DNA of 56,223 nt from Desulfobulbaceae bacterium (lineage in GTDB: Bacteria; Desulfobacterota; Desulfobulbia; Desulfobulbales; Desulfocapsaceae). Positions within the stretch are counted from its first letter, which is position 1, and each line of letters begins with the position of its first letter. The translations under genes and the position numbers were made by a program. Shown here piece by piece: positions 17,608 to 26,942 of the stretch. The stretch spans positions 1 to 56,223 of the forward strand of contig JAABSV010000026.1 in NCBI GenBank assembly GCA_011390165.1. Direction: 5' to 3'. The notes under the pieces are model-generated. The model saw only the letters and a program-made list of their open reading frames with translations. It made no database searches and was not told where the DNA came from.

Positions 17608-18690
17608 ATGGCACATGCGACAGACAGCCAACCGCCGACGGCGGACGACCTTCAGCGACGGCAGAGTGTTCTAGCTCGGCCGGCCACGATTCTCACCTTC
17701 GCCGATCTCGACGCCGAGCGGCAGTGCATAGATGTCCGTTCACCGGCCGAATTTGTCGCCGGCAGCCTTCCCGGTGCAGTCAATATTCCCCTCTTCGCCG
17801 ACGACGAACGGAGCCGGATCGGCACCATCTACCGCCATGGTGGCCGGGAGGAGGCGGTGGCCACCGGCCAGACGGTGGTCGATGGCAAGCTGGCTGATCT
17901 GCTGGCGGCCTTTCTCCCCTTCCGGGAGAAACCGCTGGCGGTCTACTGTGCCCGTGGCGGAATGCGTTCCCGGGCAGTGGTCAATCTCCTGGCCCGGACC
18001 GGGTACCAGGCCGTCCAACTGGCCGGAGGCTATAAGGAGTACCGCCGCTTGACCCTGGCCAGCCTTGGGCGGTTCCGGCCGCGCCTGATTGTCATCCACG
18101 GTCTCACCGGCACCGGCAAGACCAGAATCCTCCAGCAACTGGATGGGGCCATCGACCTTGAAGAACTGGCCGGCCACCGCAGTTCCCTCTTCGGAGCCCT
18201 CGACCGTCGGCCGAACAACCAGCAGAACTTCGAGGCTGCCCTGGCCGGGGTGGTGGCCGGGCTGGACGATGAGCCCTATTTCATCGAGGGGGAGAGCCGC
18301 AAGATCGGTCAGGTGTTCATCCCGAAGGCCCTCGCCGAGGCGATGCAAACGGCAATCCTGGTCCAGGTGCATTGTTCGCTGGCGACGCGGATCGCCAGGA
18401 TCATTGAAGATTACCCAGTGCTCGAGCAGGGCATGGTGGATCAGGTAGAGGTGATTCTCCGCTCGCTGAAGCAGAAACTGGGTGGGGAACAGGTGGCGCA
18501 GATGTGCCGCCTGCTGCACCGTCGGGAGTTGCCGGCACTGGTGCGGATTCTGCTTGAGGAATACTACGATCGCCGCTACCGGCGGGGGATGTCCGCCTAC
18601 CGCTACAGTCTGGAACTCTCCTCAGAAGATATCCCTCAGGCGGCTGCCGCGCTGCGCGCCTTCCGTCGCCAGATCATAGAAGCTGAGTGA
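17608..18690 (+). CDS. mnmH: tRNA 2-selenouridine synthase
   Basis: MnmH (SelU, YbbB) replaces sulfur of 2-thiouridine at tRNA wobble positions with selenium from selenophosphate, by way of a geranylated intermediate. The 360-residue product has an N-terminal rhodanese domain with the catalytic cysteine C114 (YCARGGMRS) and a P-loop domain with Walker A GLTGTGKT (about 165-172). It then has the family segment LEELAGHRSSLFG. ATG 17608 lies 4 bases after rsmE and gives the normal family start. Its presence implies that the organism makes selenophosphate (SelD), common in anaerobes that also use selenoproteins. Confidence 0.95.
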   Translation: MAHATDSQPPTADDLQRRQSVLARPATILTFADLDAERQCIDVRSPAEFVAGSLPGAVNIPLFADDERSRIGTIYRHGGREEAVATGQTVVDGKLADLLAAFLPFREKPLAVYCARGGMRSRAVVNLLARTGYQAVQLAGGYKEYRRLTLASLGRFRPRLIVIHGLTGTGKTRILQQLDGAIDLEELAGHRSSLFGALDRRPNNQQNFEAALAGVVAGLDDEPYFIEGESRKIGQVFIPKALAEAMQTAILVQVHCSLATRIARIIEDYPVLEQGMVDQVEVILRSLKQKLGGEQVAQMCRLLHRRELPALVRILLEEYYDRRYRRGMSAYRYSLELSSEDIPQAAAALRAFRRQIIEAE

Positions 18691-18719
18691 GGGCAAGTGG
18701 TCTCTGTCGGCAGTCAGTC

Positions 18720-18744
18720 ACCGCAGGCCGGCCAACCTGGCGGT
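18720..18744. terminator. Weak hairpin between mnmH and batE
   Basis: ACCGCAGG (18720-18727) can pair with CCTGGCGGT (18736-18744), with one bulged G and an 8-base loop, between convergent genes. No T-run follows. Low support as a terminator. Confidence 0.3.
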
Positions 18745-18781
18745 TGCTGAGAGTTTGCAATGAAAAAGACGGGCAGAGCGG

Positions 18782-19570
18782 TTACCGGCCACCGGCATCC
18801 TCAGGGTCTCTCGCCATGGGTGGAAAAGTTCCCTGGACCCGGGCAAAGGCGGTCTTCGGCAGCCAGCCCCGGCGGCCGGTTTCGTCGCTGACCAGTTGGA
18901 AGTCGTTGTACCTCTTCTCCGGGTAGACCAGCCGCCCCTCCTGGATAGTACCGGCGGAGGCGGCGGCCGGGAAGGGGGAGATGAGCAGGCGGGCATCAGC
19001 CTGCACCACAACTGCCGGGTCGAAGAGTCGATAGTGGCGCACTGCGCCAGTGAGGGCGAAGGCAAAGAGCAGCAGAGTGAGGGATACGAGGCCGAGACGG
19101 AGCCGTCGGGAGAGCCGGTACCGGAAACCGAGCAGGGCAGCCAGGGCCAGCAGGGCCGGGATGGAGAGGGCAAGCAGCGAGTACTGCGGCAGGGTGAGCA
19201 GATCCATGGCCCGGGCAGCTGGCCCGGTTTTAGGGGGGAAGAGTCCCCGATCACTGCGCAGCAGGGCGAGGTTGCCGGCAATGTCTGGGTCGCCGGGACG
19301 GAGGCGGAGGGCCTGCAGGTAGTGGAGGACCGCCAAGCCGGTATTGCCGGCCAGGGCGTGGCTGTTGGCAAGGTTGTAGAGGACGGCGGCGGAATAGCCG
19401 GCTCGGGTGGTGACCGCCTCATAGTGGGCGATTGCCCCGGGGTAGTCGCCGCGGCTGTAGGCGGCGTTCCCCTCGGCGAACAGGTGGTCGATCTCCACAT
19501 CGGCCCGACCGAAGCCGGCGGTGGCCAGCACACAGAAGATGGCCAGGGGCAAAAAGAGTGAACGACTCAT
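18782..19570 (-). CDS. batE: BatE-like TPR/SH3 membrane protein
   Basis: The last gene of the MoxR/Bat operon. The 262-residue product has a signal peptide or first helix (about 5-22), a pair of TPR-like repeats (about 28-110, with ALYNLANSHALAGNTGLAV) and two membrane segments (about 125-150 and 160-180). A C-terminal bacterial SH3-like region (about 185-255) contains the GWLPKTAFARV ending. This order fits BatE-type proteins. The start overlaps the end of batD by ATGA. Role: unknown in detail. Bat operons have been tied to stress tolerance and envelope or periplasmic assembly in spirochaetes and Bacteroidetes. Confidence 0.82.
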   Translation of the reverse strand: MSRSLFLPLAIFCVLATAGFGRADVEIDHLFAEGNAAYSRGDYPGAIAHYEAVTTRAGYSAAVLYNLANSHALAGNTGLAVLHYLQALRLRPGDPDIAGNLALLRSDRGLFPPKTGPAARAMDLLTLPQYSLLALSIPALLALAALLGFRYRLSRRLRLGLVSLTLLLFAFALTGAVRHYRLFDPAVVVQADARLLISPFPAAASAGTIQEGRLVYPEKRYNDFQLVSDETGRRGWLPKTAFARVQGTFPPMARDPEDAGGR

Positions 19571-21387
19571 TGCAGGGCCTCCAGTTCTTGGCGCAATTCC
19601 CGGCAGCAGCTTGCCAGTTTCGCTCTGTCCCAGGGACCCGGACCATTGCCGCCGGACCTGCTTCCCCCCCCGTAGGCCACCTCTTCGGCGGCGCTGAAGA
19701 GGGCAAGCAACGGTGAATTCGCCGGCAACCGCTGCTCGAGGTCGGCAAGGGTGAGTGCCGCCGGTTCGAGGCCGTAGTGTTCCCCCAGATGTCTGGCAAT
19801 GGTGGCCTTGGCGGCAGTGAGAAAGTTGTCCGGATGGTCATTGTCGCCGAGGGCGGCAAGCTGTTCCAACTCTGTCGCCAGCTGCCGCCGCCGCTGTCGG
19901 CGACGCCCAAGGCCGGCCAGCCGGTGGCGGAGCAGGTGTGCGACAAAAAGAGCCAGCAGGGCGAAGAGCGACAGGGCAAAAGTGGCCAGATACCAGGTTT
20001 GCAGAAAATAGGGGATAATTTCGGCGGTAAACGGCCCGCTCTCCAGGCGGATGGGAGCGAGATCGAGAAGAGGTTCCCCCTCCTCCTGAAGTTTGGCAGG
20101 GGTGTTACGAGGCAGTGGTGGCGGAGGGGGGGCGGTGAGTCCTCCTGGACGTACGGTGATCGGGATTGAATCGCTGAACAGGGTTTTGTAGACCCTTTCG
20201 CGAGGGTCGAAATAGCTGAAGGATATTGTTGGAATTGCAGTTAGTTCCTCGCTGCCGGCAACGATAGCCCGGGTGAAGACCTTTTCCCCGGAGAAGCCGT
20301 CTCCCTCCGGGGAGGCAGAGAATTCGGCGGTTGGCGGATAGCTTTTCCAGCCGGGGTGGTCGGGGAAGGCCGGTGCTTCCATCCCTTCAAAGTTTCCCTG
20401 GCCGCTGATGGCGATACGCAGGCTGATCGGTTCACCGGGGTCAACAGTCAACGGCTGAGCGGTCACCTGGAGCTGAAAATCGCCCACCGAGCCGGAAAAA
20501 TCGGCCGGTTGGCCGGCGTCCGGCAGGGGAATGACGTTGAAGGTGATGGTGGGGCTGGTCAACTGGAGCCGCTGCCGTTGGCTGTTGCCGAGAAAACTGT
20601 CGAAAAAGGGGTCATTGAAGGGGCTGCTGTCAAAAAGGCCACCACCGCCGAGGGCCCCGGGACTGCGCCGGCTGCGGGGAGTAAGGAGGGAGGCGTCGAG
20701 CTGGAAGAAGAGCTGGTGTCGACCGGCCTTCACCCCCGTCAGGGTGGTTTTCCAGTTCAGAAGATGGTAGCGCTGCCCGTTGCGGACCTCCTCCTCCTGC
20801 CTGGGGGTATCCCGCAGGGGTGGCATGATCACCCCATCGCCCTGGAGGCTGGGCAGGGAATGGAGTTCCACCCGGTGGTCACGACGAAAATAGGCCTTTA
20901 TCTCGATGGGTACTGCCTCGCCGGGATAGTGGTCGCCGGTTGCCGTGACCTCGAGCATGGCAATCTGGTTGTCGCCACCCAAATGGGCCGGGGCGTCTTT
21001 GGTAACGGTGAAGTGGAGTGGGACGGTGCGCAGGGTATCACCGGCGGCGGAGACCTTGATCGGCGGGATGGTGTATTCGCCTGGACGGCTTGCCTCGACC
21101 TGATAGGTATGGACAACGGCCGACGAGACCTCACCGTTGCGGACAGCGATCTGGCGCGACTGACCGCGGCTGGAGAGCTGGATGCCGTCGATTTCGGGAA
21201 GCTCGATGTCGGCCTGGGAAGCACCGTGCACGGTGAGGCTCAGTTCAGCCCGCCCCGCAAGTGAGAAGGAGAGATGGCTGAGCGCGGCCTCCACCGAGAT
21301 TTCGCCACGCCCCTCGGCAGGGGCAAAGATCAGCACGATAAAAGCAGCGATAACGGTATATTGGCAGAGCAGCAAACGTCGTTTCAT
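19567..21387 (-). CDS. batD: BatD-family protein
   Basis: A 606-residue protein with an N-terminal signal peptide (MKRRLLLCQY followed by a hydrophobic stretch) and a long beta-sandwich-rich periplasmic part (about 30-440). One membrane helix at about 460-485 (YLATFALSLFALLALFVAHL) and a basic cytoplasmic tail follow. The PPIKVSAAG-type and FSYFDPRERVYKT-type segments are typical of BatD. I start at ATG 21387, which overlaps the stop of the preceding gene (TGATG) and has AAGGA upstream, rather than the TTG at 21393. The tight overlaps on both sides indicate translational coupling through the operon. Confidence 0.88.
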   Translation of the reverse strand: MKRRLLLCQYTVIAAFIVLIFAPAEGRGEISVEAALSHLSFSLAGRAELSLTVHGASQADIELPEIDGIQLSSRGQSRQIAVRNGEVSSAVVHTYQVEASRPGEYTIPPIKVSAAGDTLRTVPLHFTVTKDAPAHLGGDNQIAMLEVTATGDHYPGEAVPIEIKAYFRRDHRVELHSLPSLQGDGVIMPPLRDTPRQEEEVRNGQRYHLLNWKTTLTGVKAGRHQLFFQLDASLLTPRSRRSPGALGGGGLFDSSPFNDPFFDSFLGNSQRQRLQLTSPTITFNVIPLPDAGQPADFSGSVGDFQLQVTAQPLTVDPGEPISLRIAISGQGNFEGMEAPAFPDHPGWKSYPPTAEFSASPEGDGFSGEKVFTRAIVAGSEELTAIPTISFSYFDPRERVYKTLFSDSIPITVRPGGLTAPPPPPLPRNTPAKLQEEGEPLLDLAPIRLESGPFTAEIIPYFLQTWYLATFALSLFALLALFVAHLLRHRLAGLGRRRQRRRQLATELEQLAALGDNDHPDNFLTAAKATIARHLGEHYGLEPAALTLADLEQRLPANSPLLALFSAAEEVAYGGGSRSGGNGPGPWDRAKLASCCRELRQELEALQ

Positions 21388-23360
21388 CACCAATCCTTGT
21401 CGGGTTCCTGTGCCGATCCCCTGCCGGCAGGGATCCAGTTCAGCTCCCCCTCCTCGTTTTTCAGGGCTTTAAGAAGCTGTTCCGCCTCATCCCGGGTCAT
21501 TGCCGGTGGCCGGCCCGATTGGCCAACCGCTTCGGCACCCTCTCTGCGGCCTTCGCCGAGAGGGGTGGTTGGGGTATTCGCTGCGACCGGTGGATGTTCC
21601 TCCCGTTCCTCGGAGGGTTCCGCCGATCCGCTCCCCCCATTCCCCGGCTGCTCCTCCGGCTGTCCGGCATCCTGCTCCCCTGGCTGCCGGCTGTCCTGGG
21701 GCTCGGGCTGTCGGGTACCCGGCTCTTCCGGCTCTTCCGACTTTTGGGTATCCTGCTCCCCAGGCTTTAGGGTATCCTGCTGCCCTGGTTGCCGGCCATC
21801 CTGTTCCTCCGATTGTCGGGCATCTTTTTTTGCCTGCTGCTTCTCCTCCGCCTGCTGTTCAAGCTGTTGCTGCAGTTCGGTCAGCAGTTGCCGGACGTGG
21901 TCCCGGTTGTGCCGGGCATCCTCGTCCTGCGGCTGCAGGGCGAGAGCCGCCTGGAAGGAGTCGAGGGCCTGCTGCCAGAGGGAAAGAGTTTTCTCGGGGT
22001 CGGTGTCGAGTTCGTTCACCCCTTTGCGGAAGTAGCTGTTTCCCCGGTTGAAGTAGGCCTTCTTTTGGAGGCTGGTCTCCTCGCTTTGCAGCGCCTGGCC
22101 AAAGGCGGCAATGGCCTCGTCGTAGTTCCCCTGCCGATGGGCGGCTGTGGCAAAATTATACTGAAAAATTGGATCAGTAGGGTCTTTTTCGAGCCTTGTC
22201 CGGAACATCTCGGCAGCTGTTGCAAAGTCCCCTTCCTGGTAGGCCCTGAACCCGTCGGCCAGGGCCGGTGGGGTAGCCGAGAAGAGGGCGAACAGGAGCA
22301 GTGCGCTTGCCGAATGGTACCGTGACGGCCGCCGGAACAGTCGCAAGAGCCATAAGCGGTCCGGCGAGAGTGGTGTCCGCCGCCGTTCACCGATCAGCGC
22401 CTCGAGGACGAGCAGGGCGATAGCCAGGAGGAGGGGCCAGGCAAAGCGTTCCACCGGCAGCTTCTGGCGCCGTTCGGCAAATTCCTCTTTAGGGACGAGG
22501 GCCAGTTTTTCCTGATAGAGGCTCTCCAACCCCTCTCCGCTCTGTCCCAAGGGGAGATAGAGGCCACCGCTTGCCGCAGCGATTTCGGCAAGCATCGCCT
22601 CGTCAAGGCGAGAGCTGACAAAATTGCCGGCTCGGTCGCGGACAAAACCGCCCTCCGGCAGGGGGAGCAGTTCGCCGCCTCGGCTCCCCACTCCCACGGT
22701 GTGGATGGTCAGACCGCGGTCGGCGGCCTTTCTGGCGGCGGTAAGGGCGTCACCGCTAAGATCTTCGCCATCACTCAGTATGATCAGTATCTTGTGGTTG
22801 TTGCTCCCCTCCAGGGTGGTGGCCGCCTGTTCGATAACTGTTGCCAGGCTGGTGCCGCCAAAGGGGAGCAGCCCGGTATCGACGGCCCGCAAAGAGTCGG
22901 CAAAGGCGTCGTAATCGAGGGTGAGCGGACAGAGGAGAAAGGCGGAACCGGCAAAGGGGAGCAGGCCAACCCGATCCCCAGCCAGTCGATTGACAAAATC
23001 GAGGATCGCCAGTCTGGCCCGCTCCAGCCGGTTGGGGCGGATGTCCTGGGCGAGCATGCTCCTGGAGGTATCGAGGGCAAAGAGGAGGTCGATTCCCCGC
23101 TGCTTCACCTCCAGCCACTGAAACCCCCACTGCGGCCGGGCCAGACTGACAAAGAGAAGAAAAAGGGCGGCGAGGAGGAGAATCTCCTTCACCCTTCTTC
23201 TGGTGCTGGAGAGGCTGGTGGTCAGGCGGTCGAGAAGGGTGTGGCCGGCAAACCGGGCCAGGGCGAGCCGCCGTCTTCGGGAGAGGGCTCGCAGGAGCAG
23301 GGCCCCGGCGAGGGTGAAAAGGGCTCCGGCAGCCAGCCAGATCGGTTCGGCGAAAGTCAT
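21387..23360 (-). CDS. BatB/BatC-like fusion: VWA domain plus TPR and low-complexity tail
   Basis: From ATG 23360 the product is 657 residues. Two membrane helices (about 5-22 and 58-76) precede a von Willebrand A domain with an intact MIDAS motif DTSRS (D97-S101) and a closing helix (about 310-330). A second hydrophobic segment precedes a TPR part (about 365-475, with KAYFNRGNSYFRKG). A long Q/E/P/G-rich tail (about 490-620) follows, with loosely repeated QPGEQD-like units. BatB (VWA) and BatC (TPR) are separate genes in some bacteria and joined here, an arrangement seen in several proteobacteria. It starts 11 bases after batA. Confidence 0.87.
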   Translation of the reverse strand: MTFAEPIWLAAGALFTLAGALLLRALSRRRRLALARFAGHTLLDRLTTSLSSTRRRVKEILLLAALFLLFVSLARPQWGFQWLEVKQRGIDLLFALDTSRSMLAQDIRPNRLERARLAILDFVNRLAGDRVGLLPFAGSAFLLCPLTLDYDAFADSLRAVDTGLLPFGGTSLATVIEQAATTLEGSNNHKILIILSDGEDLSGDALTAARKAADRGLTIHTVGVGSRGGELLPLPEGGFVRDRAGNFVSSRLDEAMLAEIAAASGGLYLPLGQSGEGLESLYQEKLALVPKEEFAERRQKLPVERFAWPLLLAIALLVLEALIGERRRTPLSPDRLWLLRLFRRPSRYHSASALLLFALFSATPPALADGFRAYQEGDFATAAEMFRTRLEKDPTDPIFQYNFATAAHRQGNYDEAIAAFGQALQSEETSLQKKAYFNRGNSYFRKGVNELDTDPEKTLSLWQQALDSFQAALALQPQDEDARHNRDHVRQLLTELQQQLEQQAEEKQQAKKDARQSEEQDGRQPGQQDTLKPGEQDTQKSEEPEEPGTRQPEPQDSRQPGEQDAGQPEEQPGNGGSGSAEPSEEREEHPPVAANTPTTPLGEGRREGAEAVGQSGRPPAMTRDEAEQLLKALKNEEGELNWIPAGRGSAQEPDKDW

Positions 23361-23370
23361 GGCACGCTCT

Positions 23371-24357
23371 TCACGGAAGTCTTCTCCGGGCCTGGAAACT
23401 CTCCAGGGCCAGCAGAAAGAGGGCGGCAACGATCAGGAACGGGTAGAGTTCCCGGTTGCTGACAAAGCTTTTGCTGCTCCGGGTGGTGGTTTCCATACTG
23501 TTGATCGCCTGATAAATGCTGCTCAGTGAGGCGCTGTCGGTGGCCCGGAAGTAGAGGGCGCCGGTGGTCTCGGCCACCTCCTGCAGCGTTGGTTCGTCGA
23601 TGTCCACCTTTGCCTGGACCAGCCGCCGCCGGCCAAAACTGTCGACCACCGGTACCGGTGCCTCACCACGGCTGCCGGCACCGATGGTGTACACCTTGAT
23701 TCCCAGGGCGGCGGCCGCCTCGGCGGCGAGCAGGGGAGGGACGCTGCCGGCATTGTTCACACCGTCGGTGAGCAGGATGAGAATCCGTGACTTGGCCTTC
23801 TGGTCTCGCAGCCGGCTGGTGCCATTGCCGATGGCCGAACCGATGGCGGTCCCGTCCTCGACCATGCCGATGCGCAGGGCGTCGAGCCGGTTGCGCAGCC
23901 AGTGGTGGTCGAGGGTAAGCGGGCTGACCAGGTAGGGCCGGCCGGCAAAGGCCAGCAGACCGATACGGTCGTTTGGTCGCTCGTCGATGAACTCGCTGAC
24001 CACCTTTTTCACCACCTCCAGGCGATTGACCGGTCGGCCGCCAAGGGTAAAATCCATTGCCTCCATGGAACCGGAGACATCGACGGCAAGGAGGATATCA
24101 ATACCACTGGCCTGCACCTCGGTGCTGGTGTTCCCCAGTTGCGGTTTGGCCACGGCGAAGATCAAGAGGGCAAGAGTGAGCAGTCGCCAGAAGAACTCGC
24201 TGCCGAAAAGGCTGCCCTTGCCGGCCCGCCCAAGCTGGCTGGCTACGGACAGTGAGGAGAAAAGAAGGGCGGCCCCCTTTCCCTGCCGGCCCCGGAGCAC
24301 GGCGACGAGCGGCAGCAGGGCGAGAAGGGCGAGCAGTTCGGGGTGAAGAAATTTCAT
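23371..24357 (-). CDS. batA: BatA-like VWA-domain membrane protein
   Basis: A 328-residue protein: N-terminal helices (about 5-20 and 57-72), a von Willebrand A domain with a full MIDAS DVSGS (D93-S97) and downstream TDGVNNAG metal-site loop, and a C-terminal anchor (about 305-322). The VWA domain would face the periplasm and bind divalent metal and protein partners. Start and stop interlock with neighbours. The start overlaps the DUF4381 gene by 4 bases, and the stop is 11 bases from the next start. It differs from the following VWA protein in lacking a TPR tail. Confidence 0.9.
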   Translation of the reverse strand: MKFLHPELLALLALLPLVAVLRGRQGKGAALLFSSLSVASQLGRAGKGSLFGSEFFWRLLTLALLIFAVAKPQLGNTSTEVQASGIDILLAVDVSGSMEAMDFTLGGRPVNRLEVVKKVVSEFIDERPNDRIGLLAFAGRPYLVSPLTLDHHWLRNRLDALRIGMVEDGTAIGSAIGNGTSRLRDQKAKSRILILLTDGVNNAGSVPPLLAAEAAAALGIKVYTIGAGSRGEAPVPVVDSFGRRRLVQAKVDIDEPTLQEVAETTGALYFRATDSASLSSIYQAINSMETTTRSSKSFVSNRELYPFLIVAALFLLALESFQARRRLP

Positions 24358-24887
24358 CTTTCTCCCCCTTCGGCCGGTTGTGGTCTGGTCTGTTGGATCA
24401 GGGAGCGGATGACCCCATCCACCTGCTGCAGCTCATTCTGGTCGGGGACCCGGTGGGCGAACTTGCTCAGATCGGCCTGCTCAAGGCTCTGCCGTATCTG
24501 CTCCCGTAGAGGTGGCAGGGCCGGATCTGTTGCCATGGTTGCCATGGCCTGTAGAAATTCGGCGGTGGTTCTCGGGCTGGCGGCTATGGCAAAACGTCCC
24601 TCCAGGTAACGGCGGAGGATCTGGCTGGCCCGCTCCATGAAGGCGAGGGCATGTTCCGGGCAGCACAGGTGGCTGGCCGCGTCCAACTCCCGCAGGGCCT
24701 CCTCCCATGGGGGCGTGGTCAGGGGCGGGGTTGGTCTGCGCCGGCGGCTAAGGAACAGCAGGGCGATGAGCAGCAGCGAGATGAGCAGCGCCGCCAGCAG
24801 CAGGCCGATGGGCCAGCCGGGCAGCTCTATCGGCCCATGGATATCGCGGAGGCCGTTCAGCATTCTCTCCGTGGTGAAAGGGGCCAT
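24354..24887 (-). CDS. DUF4381-type membrane protein of the MoxR/Bat operon
   Basis: A 177-residue protein with one membrane helix (about 25-47) after a short proline-rich start. A cytoplasmic part follows with the WEEALRELDAA segment and a long helical region (YLEGRFAIAASPRTTAEFLQAM) typical of DUF4381 proteins found between DUF58 and VWA genes. Position in the operon supports the call more than any catalytic motif. The ATG overlaps the DUF58 stop codon by one base (TGATG). Function unknown. Confidence 0.8.
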   Translation of the reverse strand: MAPFTTERMLNGLRDIHGPIELPGWPIGLLLAALLISLLLIALLFLSRRRRPTPPLTTPPWEEALRELDAASHLCCPEHALAFMERASQILRRYLEGRFAIAASPRTTAEFLQAMATMATDPALPPLREQIRQSLEQADLSKFAHRVPDQNELQQVDGVIRSLIQQTRPQPAEGGER

Positions 24888-25798
24888 CAGCGTCTCCCCT
24901 GACGGTTCTGGAAAAAGGCGTAGAGGGCCGGCAGGTAGGGGCGGTCGGTGGCCAGGTCGAGGATATCGATACCGGCACTACGCAAGGTTTTACGCAGCCT
25001 TTTCCGCCTGGCGGCGGCCAGTTGCCGGTAGCCGTCGCGCAGGGATGGGTCACTGGTGTTGAGGGTAACTTGCGCGCCGGATTCGCCGTCTTCGAGGGTG
25101 ATCCAGCCGACATCGGGGATTTCCTCTTCCCGGGGGTCGTTGACCAGAACGGCGATCAGGTCGTGGCGGCGATTGCTGATCTGCAGTTTGGGTCGGAGCA
25201 GGGCCAGTCCCTGGTCAAAGTCGCCGGGCAGAGAGAAGTCGGAGATGAAAAAAGCGACACAGCCTCTTTTCAGCACCTGGCCGGTGAAGTCCAGGGGAAT
25301 CTCCAGGCTGGTCTGCCTGCTTTCGGGAGCAAAGAAGAGGATCTCGCGGATGAGGCGGAGGATGTGCTGACGCCCCTTGTCCGCTGGAATGTAGAGCTCG
25401 ACCCGGTCGGTGAAGAGAACCAGACCCACCTTGTCGCTGTTGCGCAGGGCGGAGAAGGCGAGTACCGACCCCAACTCGGCGATCAGTTCCCTTTTCGCCT
25501 GCCGGCCGGAGCCGAAATCACCGGAACCGCTGATATCGATCAGCAGCATGATGGTCAGCTCCCGTTCCTCGGTGTACATTTTCAGGTGCGGCGTACCGGT
25601 GCGGGCGGTCACCTTCCAGTCGATACTGCGGATATCGTCGCCGGGGACGTATTCTCGCACCTCGGCAAAGTTCATCCCCCGCCCTTTGAATACCGCCTGG
25701 TAGCGGCCGGCCAGGCTGTCGTCAACCAGCCGCCGGCTGCGCACCTCGATCCGGCGAACCTGCCGCAGAATCTCCCTGGTCCGCTCCATATCGGCCAT
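24887..25798 (-). CDS. DUF58 family protein (VWA-like, MoxR partner)
   Basis: A 303-residue soluble protein. It has the DUF58 hallmark Y-VPGDDIR-IDWKVTAR (about 50-66) followed by a VWA-like domain with MIDAS-type DISGS (D88-S92). The start at ATG 25798 lies one base after the MoxR stop and gives the usual RRIEVRSRRLVDD opening, so the 47-residue extension is rejected. DUF58 and MoxR proteins occur together widely and are thought to act as a chaperone pair for metal or complex assembly. Confidence 0.92.
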   Translation of the reverse strand: MADMERTREILRQVRRIEVRSRRLVDDSLAGRYQAVFKGRGMNFAEVREYVPGDDIRSIDWKVTARTGTPHLKMYTEERELTIMLLIDISGSGDFGSGRQAKRELIAELGSVLAFSALRNSDKVGLVLFTDRVELYIPADKGRQHILRLIREILFFAPESRQTSLEIPLDFTGQVLKRGCVAFFISDFSLPGDFDQGLALLRPKLQISNRRHDLIAVLVNDPREEEIPDVGWITLEDGESGAQVTLNTSDPSLRDGYRQLAAARRKRLRKTLRSAGIDILDLATDRPYLPALYAFFQNRQGRR

Positions 25799-25799
25799 C

Positions 25800-26855
25800 T
25801 TACGGTACCGGAATGGTATCAAGAATCTTACGGATGATGTCCTCGCTGCCGATCCCCTCCGCCTCCGCTTCGTAGCTGAGGCGGAGGCGGTGGCGAAGGA
25901 CATCGCCGGCCGCCGACTTGACATCGTCGGGGGTGACATAGCCGCGTCCAGCCAGAAAGGCGAGGCAGCGGGAGACGGTTTTCAGGCTGAGGGTGGCCCT
26001 GGGCGAGGCGCCGGTCTCGATATACTCTCCCAGGTCCAGCCGGAAGGCCTCCGGTTCACGGGTGGCAAAGATCAGGGAGACGATGTACTCCTTGATCTTC
26101 TCATCCATGTAGATGCGGTTGACCACCGCCCTGGCGGCGAGAATCTCGGCCGGGCTGACCACCGGGATTACTGGCTTTTCGCTGTCGGCGCTGTCAAAGC
26201 TGTCGAGAATCCGCCGCTCCTCGGCCCGATTCGGATAGCCGACCACCACCTTGAGCATGAAACGGTCGATCTGCGCCTCCGGCAGGGGATAGGTTCCCTC
26301 CTGCTCGATGGGGTTCTGGGTGGCCAGGACCAGAAAGAGCTCGGGAAGGGGAAAGGTGTGCGCACCGATGGTCACCTGTTTCTCCTGCATCGCCTCGAGC
26401 AGGGCCGACTGCACCTTGGCCGGGGCGCGGTTGATCTCGTCGGCGAGGAGCAGCGAGGCGAAAATCGGCCCCTTCTTCACTTCGAAGGTGGTCTGGCGGG
26501 GATTGAATATTTCGGTGCCGATGATATCGGCGGGAAGCATATCAGGGGTGAACTGGATACGTCGGAAATCGGTTTGCACCGCCCGGGCCAGGCTTTTCAC
26601 CGCCAGGGTCTTGGCCAGACCGGGCAGCCCCTCAAGGAGGAGATGGCCGCCACTGAGCAGGCCGACCAGCAGCCTTTCGAGCAGATGTTGCTGGCCGATG
26701 ACCACCTGGCCAAGCTGGTAGCGCAGGGGGGCCACCCAGGCGGTGTGGGCCTTGACGGCGGCGTTGGTCTCCTGGATCATCCGGTACAGTTCGTCGGCAG
26801 TACCGGCAAGGCTCTGGTCGGCCGGAGAGTGGCCGGAAAGGGTGAGCTGCTGCAT
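25800..26855 (-). CDS. MoxR-family AAA+ ATPase
   Basis: First gene of the operon, 351 residues. The AAA+ core has Walker A GLPGLAKT (76-83), Walker B LLLADE (D139, E140), the MoxR hallmark FTPDMLPADI, sensor I in LATQNP (asparagine) and a C-terminal lid with the GASPRA sensor II arginine. MoxR ATPases act as chaperones with VWA partners, here BatA, BatB and the DUF58 protein. The gene diverges from the acetyltransferase gene. The 249-base space between them holds a palindrome at 26943-26958. Confidence 0.95.
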   Translation of the reverse strand: MQQLTLSGHSPADQSLAGTADELYRMIQETNAAVKAHTAWVAPLRYQLGQVVIGQQHLLERLLVGLLSGGHLLLEGLPGLAKTLAVKSLARAVQTDFRRIQFTPDMLPADIIGTEIFNPRQTTFEVKKGPIFASLLLADEINRAPAKVQSALLEAMQEKQVTIGAHTFPLPELFLVLATQNPIEQEGTYPLPEAQIDRFMLKVVVGYPNRAEERRILDSFDSADSEKPVIPVVSPAEILAARAVVNRIYMDEKIKEYIVSLIFATREPEAFRLDLGEYIETGASPRATLSLKTVSRCLAFLAGRGYVTPDDVKSAAGDVLRHRLRLSYEAEAEGIGSEDIIRKILDTIPVP

Positions 26856-26942
26856 CGATTATCTCCAGCGGTAAGGGGGTGGCGGCAATAGAGGGTGTCG
26901 TGCGACTATAGACAGTGTGGATTACCCCAACCTTGCTGCCGG

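Noticed and set aside
20356..21264. 302-residue plus-strand frame opposite batD
   Set aside because: batD fits its operon with exact overlaps; the plus frame has no start signal or family match.
25022..26891. Two plus-strand frames (271 and 333 residues) opposite DUF58 and moxR
   Set aside because: Both real genes carry full motifs; the opposite frames are composition artefacts.
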